DNA of 6,924 nt from Patescibacteria group bacterium (GTDB lineage Bacteria; Patescibacteriota; Gracilibacteria; JAHISY01). The first letter of the stretch is position 1; each line of letters opens with the position of its first letter. The DNA lies in contig JAHISY010000117.1 in NCBI GenBank assembly GCA_018817365.1, forward strand, positions 1-6,924, in the 5' to 3' direction. Positions 1 through 4,538 of the stretch are shown piece by piece. The notes below the pieces were generated by a model. It made no database searches and had not been told where the DNA came from. It worked only from the letters and a program-made list of their open reading frames with translations. Made by a program: the position numbers and the translations under genes.

Positions 1-2
1 AC

Positions 3-1223
3 GCGGAAACGATTGCGAGTAAATTAATTTCAAATTTTGTGTCGTTCGAACACTTTTCCAAATTCGATGCTTCTCCATATATTCCATTGCAAGTGGGTGT
101 GCATCTGCCGGGCATTTCTAAAGTGCCGGGTGCGACGAAAGGACTCGTCGTGCCAAACGAATATTTCGACAAGACCCCCGCTGAGCTTCGCGAGATGGGC
201 GTGCCGGAGTGGTTTGTAGAAAAGCATGTCAAATTAAAAAAGCCCGAGAATGATTATCCTGATGTTGCCGCGTGGATTGAAGGAGTGAGCGGCATCACTC
301 GGCGTTCAGTCGCTTCTCCGGAGGAAACTTTGCGGGTGATGGGGCGAAGTGCGGTTGCCGACCTTTTCCAAAATCTAGATAAAGCGAACATTCCAACTAA
401 TCCGAAAAATACCGGTTTAGTGATGGCAAGCACTTCGGTTGTTTCTGTAAAAAACGGAGAATACCCTCTTTTTACCGATTATCCTGAGTTGGAGAAGATT
501 GCCCGAGAGATCGCTGCTGATTGTCGTTTGGCAGTGAGTGAAGTTTTAAACAACGCCTGTGCCGCGGGAGTGGGAGGAATCGAAAAAGCAATTCTGATGT
601 TGCGGAACAATCCCGAACTTTCTGGTGCGGTCGTCCTTACTGCCGAGAAATTTTTTAGCGATGCGATCAATCGCGCCGATCTCGGCACGGCTCCTCTTTT
701 TGGCGATGCCGCTGCCGCGATGTTTGTCAGTCGCAATTCCATTCCGGGCATCTCGCTCCGACCGCTCGGCAGTTACTGTCGTCTAGACCAGACTGAAGAG
801 GCTTTGGGCAGTCTTCACATTTCCTCCGAAGATGTCGAGAACGATAATCTAAGAAAACAGAAGAAAAGAGGGAAACTTTTTATGAACGGGAGAGAAACAT
901 TCAAAAGAGCCACGAAGCTGATGCCGGAAGCAGTTGCTATTCTGGCAGAACATTTGAAGCTCGATTTAAAAATATTGAAACTAATTTTGGCGCATCAAGC
1001 TAACGCTAGAATTTTGAAGTTCATCGAAGACGAAACCGGCATTCGCACTCCGATTCACATGGAAGCCGGCAACATCAGCTCGGCTACAATTTATTATCTT
1101 TTTCATCAGCTTCTCGAAAATAGAGAAATTAACTTTTCACCGGATGATCTCGTGGCGCTGGTGGGGTTCGGGATGGGGGAGTATTTGAGAAGCATGATTG
1201 CGAAGGTAGTCTATTTATCTTGA
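3..1223 (+). CDS. Beta-ketoacyl-ACP synthase III (FabH-like), 5' end outside the window
   Basis: Thiolase-fold condensing enzyme of the KAS III family, which joins an acyl-CoA starter to malonyl-ACP in fatty-acid or related acyl-chain synthesis in the cytoplasm. The frame is open to the left edge. A GTG at 39 could start it, but no Shine-Dalgarno sequence precedes it, so I treat the gene as partial. Numbering from that GTG: the nucleophile is Cys174 in NNACAAG, His319 lies in AHQANARI and Asn345 in GNISSATI, which is the Cys-His-Asn triad in FabH order. LFGDAAAAMF matches the FabH FGDGAGA loop, WIEGVSGITRR matches the N-terminal W-I-x-x-x-x-G-I-x-x-R element, and GFGMGEYL replaces the usual terminal Gly-rich GFGGG loop. 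At 394 or more residues it is longer than typical FabH (about 320), with extra sequence around residues 45-75 and 245-285. It may therefore be a specialised paralogue, so I assign no symbol. It ends in TGA. Family certain, substrate unknown. Confidence 0.88.
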   Translation, partial: AETIASKLISNFVSFEHFSKFDASPYIPLQVGVHLPGISKVPGATKGLVVPNEYFDKTPAELREMGVPEWFVEKHVKLKKPENDYPDVAAWIEGVSGITRRSVASPEETLRVMGRSAVADLFQNLDKANIPTNPKNTGLVMASTSVVSVKNGEYPLFTDYPELEKIAREIAADCRLAVSEVLNNACAAGVGGIEKAILMLRNNPELSGAVVLTAEKFFSDAINRADLGTAPLFGDAAAAMFVSRNSIPGISLRPLGSYCRLDQTEEALGSLHISSEDVENDNLRKQKKRGKLFMNGRETFKRATKLMPEAVAILAEHLKLDLKILKLILAHQANARILKFIEDETGIRTPIHMEAGNISSATIYYLFHQLLENREINFSPDDLVALVGFGMGEYLRSMIAKVVYLS

Positions 1224-1243
1224 GTTACTTTTCTCTCTATATT

Positions 1244-1271
1244 TTGAATTTGATGTATTAGATTGTAATAT
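1244..1271 (+). promoter_or_regulatory. Possible weak sigma-70-type promoter before the YiiX-like gene
   Basis: TTGAAT at 1244-1249 (4 of 6 to TTGACA) and TAATAT at 1266-1271 (4 of 6 to TATAAT) are separated by 16 bases in the only gap between the first two genes. Transcription would begin about 8-10 bases before the ATG, giving a very short leader. The gap is so AT-rich that such matches arise by chance, so this is a weak suggestion. Confidence 0.22.
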
Positions 1272-1286
1272 TTAATTGCATTTATT

Positions 1287-2000
1287 ATGTCCGTGTTTAA
1301 ACCACAAATCACGAAAACAATCAGCGCTACCCCTGATATTCCCGCAGGGGTGAAAGTGGGGGATTTCATTGTAGCGAGATATACAAAATCCGAATGGGCT
1401 TTGATTTGGGATGATTGGCATCATGCTGCGATGGTTACAAATCTCGATCCGCTCACAATAATTGAAGCAAGCGGGATTCCCCTCGGGAAAGACGAGAAAG
1501 GGAAAGAAGTAAAAGAAGGAGTGGTAGAATATGAATTTCAAAAACCGAGAATAATAAAAAAACTTGATGGGAAAGAAATTAACGGAAGCAATTGGATAGG
1601 AGGCAACCTCATAAAAGTAAAATGGATTCAGCCGATTTTTCCTGATCCAATCCGCGAAAAGGATCACTGGTTGAAGCCGCGAATTTTAAAAAAGAAAATT
1701 ACAGAAGAGGAGGCTCGCAAAAGAGCGATTGAGTACGCCCGCAAGCAAATCGGCGAACCTTTTGAAAAACTGGCGACAAAATGGGACGAAAATGAGTGGT
1801 ATTGTTCTCTTCTGATTTTTAAAAGCTATTCAATGACGATAACGGATATGTATCTCGAGGACTATTCGTGGAAAGATAAAAATGGTGTGCTGCTATCCAC
1901 TCGCTTTAGTTCTGGTTTTTGGGTGACTCCAGAGGATTTAGTAGATAGTAGGCGGAGCAAAGTTTTTCATTCTTGGGTTAATGAAAAATATTCTTTATAA
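1287..2000 (+). CDS. Permuted papain-like hydrolase of the YiiX/YaeF (NlpC/P60 superfamily) type
   Basis: A 237-residue protein. Residues 21-62 read G-x-K-x-GDFIVAR, then WHHAAMV with candidate catalytic His46, then a strand ending IIEAS with Glu60 as possible third residue. After a lysine-rich middle (about 66-140) follows a helix with ARKQIGEPFE and then EWYCSLLIFKSY with candidate nucleophile Cys173. His before Cys, together with GD-I, H-x-x-M, Y-x-G-x-P/F and YCS-L motifs, matches the circularly permuted papain-like family (YiiX/YaeF/YebB). Members are predicted to cleave amide or ester bonds in peptides or lipids, but most lack a proven substrate. I see no signal peptide or membrane segment, so it is probably cytoplasmic unless tethered by the small membrane protein encoded 12 bases downstream. 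The ATG has no Shine-Dalgarno sequence but is preceded by ATTTATT. Its AT-rich, lysine-heavy coding differs from the FabH-like gene upstream. Fold fairly sure, function open. Confidence 0.72.
   Translation: MSVFKPQITKTISATPDIPAGVKVGDFIVARYTKSEWALIWDDWHHAAMVTNLDPLTIIEASGIPLGKDEKGKEVKEGVVEYEFQKPRIIKKLDGKEINGSNWIGGNLIKVKWIQPIFPDPIREKDHWLKPRILKKKITEEEARKRAIEYARKQIGEPFEKLATKWDENEWYCSLLIFKSYSMTITDMYLEDYSWKDKNGVLLSTRFSSGFWVTPEDLVDSRRSKVFHSWVNEKYSL
1329..1351 (+). repeat. Perfect 7-bp inverted repeat inside the YiiX-like gene
   Basis: ACCCCTG at 1329-1335 and CAGGGGT at 1345-1351 are perfect complements around a 9-base loop, starting 42 bases after the ATG. The mRNA could form a GC-rich hairpin just downstream of the start. 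No T-run follows, so it is not an intrinsic terminator. It may be chance within codons for ATPDIPAGV. Confidence 0.45.
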
Positions 2001-2012
2001 AATTTATTTATT

Positions 2013-2186
2013 ATGATTCCTGCTGAATCACTCACACCTCGCCAAACTAAAATTAGAAAAGTTATTGCATGGCTGCTTATTATTTCTGCAACACTTTTTG
2101 TCTTGTACTGGGTGGCTTTGTTTATTTTAGTAGGGGTGACAGGATTGCCTCCTTGGAAAATTGGCGTTGATCCGTGGATGCAATGA
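2013..2186 (+). CDS. Small single-pass membrane protein, 57 residues, unknown function
   Basis: A short reading frame from ATG 2013 to TGA 2184-2186. It begins MIPAESLTPRQTKIRKVIAW, with a polar, positively charged N-terminus (R10, K13, R15, K16), then an uncharged hydrophobic stretch at about 18-45 (WLLIISATLFVLYWVALFIL and on), and a short tail PPWKIGVDPWMQ. The basic residues before the helix suggest an N-in topology by the positive-inside rule. The stretch could be one long helix or a very tight hairpin. It starts 12 bases after the YiiX-like gene and carries the same ATTTATTATG start context, which supports translation and a shared transcript. It resembles no family I can name. A membrane partner or anchor for the upstream hydrolase is conceivable but unproven. 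Confidence 0.6.
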   Translation: MIPAESLTPRQTKIRKVIAWLLIISATLFVLYWVALFILVGVTGLPPWKIGVDPWMQ

Positions 2187-2232
2187 CAGCTTTTGCATTC
2201 CTCTGCGACTTTTCTCTAAACTAATCTCCGAA

Positions 2233-2850
2233 GTGGCTCTCACCAAAAAAGAACTTCGAGAAATTGAATCTCTCGTCTGCGCGGCGAAAAAAGGCGACGC
2301 GGATGCTTTTGGCGAAATTTACGATAAATTCGTCGTGACGATTTACCGCTACATTTATTATCGCGTTTCGAAAAGTGAAGCCGAAGATCTCACCGAAACG
2401 GTTTTTCTGCGCGCGTGGGAAAAGCGTAAAAGTTATTCTAAACAAAAGGGCAACAGCTTCAACAGCTGGATTTTCCGCATCGCCCATAATGCTGTCGTCG
2501 ACCACTACCGCGCGAATTCGAAAAATGAAGTCGTAGAACTTACTGAAAATATTCCGCTCGAAAAAGCGGGAATGGATCCGGTCCAAAACTTAGAAAATAA
2601 ATTCGAACAAGCGAAGTTGACACTCGCGCTTCGAAAACTGCCGGAATTGCAGCAGCAGGTGGTGATTCTCAAATTTGTAAACGGATTTGAAAATGAAGAG
2701 ATCGCAGAAATTATCGAAAAATCGGTGGGGGCGGTGCGGGTGATCCAATTTCGCGCGCTCAACCAGCTCAAAACTTTGCTCGATCGGAAAGAAAAACGCC
2801 TTTCGACAAGCTCTCCCCTTCGTCAAGGTTTCGGGGGACAACAGGCATAA
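2233..2850 (+). CDS. ECF-type RNA polymerase sigma factor (sigma-70 family)
   Basis: A 205-residue protein with the two-domain layout of extracytoplasmic-function sigma factors, which direct RNA polymerase to a small set of promoters. Region 2 spans about 24-94: AFGEIYDKFVVTIYRYIYYR, AEDLTETVFLRAW (the conserved AEDL-x-Q-x-x-F-L-R-x-W element) and SWIFRIAHNAVVDHYR, which in this family contacts the -10 element. A short acidic linker (about 98-127) leads to region 4 at about 128-182, LRKLPELQQQVVILKFVNG with helix-turn-helix EEIAEIIEKSVGAVRVIQFRAL for -35 binding. I chose GTG 2233 because the longer reading from TTG 2161 overlaps the small membrane gene and adds nothing family-like. No clear Shine-Dalgarno sequence is visible. 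The last about 16 residues, LSTSSPLRQGFGGQQA, are outside the sigma fold and are encoded by a repeat-like sequence. The FecR-like gene 41 bases downstream is the likely regulator. Family sure, regulon unknown. Confidence 0.9.
   Translation: MALTKKELREIESLVCAAKKGDADAFGEIYDKFVVTIYRYIYYRVSKSEAEDLTETVFLRAWEKRKSYSKQKGNSFNSWIFRIAHNAVVDHYRANSKNEVVELTENIPLEKAGMDPVQNLENKFEQAKLTLALRKLPELQQQVVILKFVNGFENEEIAEIIEKSVGAVRVIQFRALNQLKTLLDRKEKRLSTSSPLRQGFGGQQA
2800..2846 (+). repeat. Repeat-like element encoding the sigma factor tail (RQGFGGQ type)
   Basis: The 3' end of the sigma gene contains TTTCGACAAGCTC followed by CTTCGTCAAGGTTTCGGGGG. The two half-sites CTTTCGACAAG (2800-2810) and CCTTCGTCAAG (2817-2827) are near-identical direct copies. 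CCTT-CGTC-AAGG (2817-2828) and TCCCC (2814-2818) with GGGGA (2834-2838) can form small alternative hairpins. The encoded peptide SPLRQGFGGQ is one I recall from the ends of many unrelated CPR proteins, consistent with a dispersed genomic repeat read in a favoured frame. Only one copy lies in this window, so dispersal cannot be shown here. Confidence 0.5.
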
Positions 2851-2891
2851 CCGTAACAAAACTCGCGATTTTTCGTTTAAAACAGTGGAGA

Positions 2892-4538
2892 ATGCTTAAT
2901 TTTCTGCGTAAATTTTCGTTTCTCGACAAACTCGAGATTAAAAAAAAATCGAAAAGCTCTCGTTTCGAGCATGTTCTTTCGCAACGTTTTTCCGCGCTGC
3001 CGGAGCTTGATTCAGCCACGCAAAAAAACGTAAAAAAGCGGATTCTCAATCATATTCTCGCCGAGCGCGAGGAAGTTAAAAATGCGGAAATTCTTGATCG
3101 AAAAATTGCTGGAAAACAAATTAAAAACTCTGCGGGAGTGTTGGACTTTCTCGCTGCAATTGCGGAGGCTTTTCTTAATCTTCCAAAAGTTTTACCTCAA
3201 ATTTCATGCAGAAGGAAAATCCGCGAAAATTTCGAAAGCCGCTGTTTTCCGAGCTTTTTTGGAATTCTCCGGCAGACCACTGCCTTTGCGATGCTTGTTA
3301 TTGTTGTCGGCGGAATCGCGCTCACTTCTTTCATTTCTCAAACCCATACCGCTGTTGCGCAGCTTTCTGTCGAATCAGGGGTGGTCAAAATTCGTGAAGC
3401 TAAATCCGCTTTCTTTACGGAAGTAGAAAAATCAGCCACGATCCGACTCGGCGACACGATCCGCGTGGGAACAAATTCCACAGCGGAGCTGGCTTTTTAC
3501 GATGCGAGCAAACTTTTTCTCACAGCAGAAACCGAAGTTTCCATTACGGCGTTTGATCCTGATTTTATCTCTCGCGAAAATAGCGGGGTAACAGTAGCGC
3601 TGCTTTCCGGTTCACTCGACGCGGAAGTCGCGAAAGAAAATTCCTCTTTTGAAGTAGAAACGTCGACTGGCAGCGTCGAAGCGCAAAACGCGAAATTTTC
3701 CGTGTCGGTGAATTCAGCTACCGGCAGCACAAAAATTCAAACTTCGGAAGATGTCGTTGCGGTAAAATCTTCGAAAAATTCAGAAGCGGTTGCGCTCATT
3801 GCGGGGGAGTCGGTGGTGTTTAATGAGGAGGAAATTTTACTTGCGGAAGTTGAAGGCGAAGACGAAAAAGCAGTCGAATTGCCGCTGCTCAAAGAATTAC
3901 AGACAGATCTTGAATTTGCCAAAATCCGCTCTTTCGATGCGTTGATTGCTTCGCAGGATGGAGATGATTCTATTGCTCGAAAAATCCGCGCATCCGTCAA
4001 GGACAGCCTCGATTCGATGTTGCTTGCAAGCGGCATTTCAAAAGTGGAAGGCGGCGAGGTTGAAGCTCTCGGAATTTTTATTCGCAAAAATTATCTCGCC
4101 GGACCGACGCGCGAACTCGCCCTCAAAAATTTAGATCAAATTTCCGCGACGAGCGAGATTCTGAATTACTATCTCGTGGCTCCGCAAAAATTGCGCGGGA
4201 TACCCGCATTCGAAATTCTCGCGAGAGAAAGATACGTTCCGACTGGTCGGCTGCGAAATTTATTCGCTGCTCTGCGCGCGGGTGAATTGGCTCACGCTGA
4301 AATTAAACCGCTTGTGAAAAAATTAGCCGAAGATCTAACGGTAGAAATCGCCAAAAACCTTTCCGGTCGCGATTCCGAAAAATCAGTAAGCGAGTTGCTC
4401 GCGGGAATGCAAGAACAGCCGATTTTTCTCCCCGTGCTCGAAAAGCTCGAACCGATTGTTCCGAGCGCCGCGCGCGGTTTAGTCTCAGATAAAATTGATC
4501 GGTTGGAGGAGCGGGTGCGGGACTACGCGGGGGGTTAA
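2892..4538 (+). CDS. FecR-domain single-pass membrane protein, probable regulator of the adjacent sigma factor
   Basis: A 548-residue protein. Residues 1-128 are basic and helical (LSQRFSALPELD, KKRILNHILAERE) and would be cytoplasmic, where an anti-sigma segment would bind the sigma factor encoded 41 bases upstream. One membrane segment lies at about 129-148 (TTAFAMLVIVVGGIALTSFI). Residues 157-245 follow the FecR pattern: LSVESGVVKIRE, then LGDTIRVGTNSTAELAFYDA and LFLTAETEVSI. A second beta-rich unit at about 251-310 ends in ALIAGESVVF. From about 328 to 548 the chain becomes helical and charged, with no family I recognise. FecR proteins transmit an outside signal to an ECF sigma factor; here no TonB receptor is present, so the signal is unknown. 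The N-terminal segment has no His/Cys zinc motif of the ZAS type. The ATG has GGAG only one base before it, poor spacing for ribosome binding. The stop overlaps the convergent gene. Confidence 0.8.
   Translation: MLNFLRKFSFLDKLEIKKKSKSSRFEHVLSQRFSALPELDSATQKNVKKRILNHILAEREEVKNAEILDRKIAGKQIKNSAGVLDFLAAIAEAFLNLPKVLPQISCRRKIRENFESRCFPSFFGILRQTTAFAMLVIVVGGIALTSFISQTHTAVAQLSVESGVVKIREAKSAFFTEVEKSATIRLGDTIRVGTNSTAELAFYDASKLFLTAETEVSITAFDPDFISRENSGVTVALLSGSLDAEVAKENSSFEVETSTGSVEAQNAKFSVSVNSATGSTKIQTSEDVVAVKSSKNSEAVALIAGESVVFNEEEILLAEVEGEDEKAVELPLLKELQTDLEFAKIRSFDALIASQDGDDSIARKIRASVKDSLDSMLLASGISKVEGGEVEALGIFIRKNYLAGPTRELALKNLDQISATSEILNYYLVAPQKLRGIPAFEILARERYVPTGRLRNLFAALRAGELAHAEIKPLVKKLAEDLTVEIAKNLSGRDSEKSVSELLAGMQEQPIFLPVLEKLEPIVPSAARGLVSDKIDRLEERVRDYAGG
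4535..4538. other. Shared TTAA: overlapping stop codons of two convergent genes
   Basis: TAA at 4536-4538 ends the FecR-like gene on the + strand, and TTA at 4535-4537 read on the - strand is TAA ending the large unknown gene. The self-complementary tetranucleotide TTAA serves both. There is no intergenic space and no hairpin plus T-run on either side that I can support as a terminator. Confidence 0.9.

Noticed and set aside
39..41. GTG as a definite start of the FabH-like gene
   Set aside because: The frame is open to the left edge and the 20 bases before the GTG hold no ribosome site, so the true start may lie outside the window.
1221..1268. TGA read as glycine (recoded genetic code)
   Set aside because: Reading through the FabH-like stop meets two more TGAs and then TAA in 15 codons without family sequence, and the other long genes contain no in-frame TGA.
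1272..1667. 131-residue frame on the - strand, and similar antisense frames at 479-751 and 2221-2586
   Set aside because: They lie opposite well-supported genes, have Phe/Ser/Arg-skewed compositions typical of shadow frames, and show no motif.
2193..2222. TTGCAT/TAAACT promoter before the sigma gene
   Set aside because: Only 3 and 4 of 6 matches with an 18-base spacer in AT-rich sequence; not distinguishable from chance.
2161..2232. TTG 2161 as start of the sigma factor
   Set aside because: It overlaps the small membrane gene by 26 bases, and the extra 24 residues do not resemble a sigma factor N-terminus; GTG 2233 fits better.
4195..4207. GCGGG-ATA-CCCGC palindrome as a regulatory site or terminator
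   Set aside because: It is short, mid-gene in the FecR-like coding sequence, and has no following T-run.
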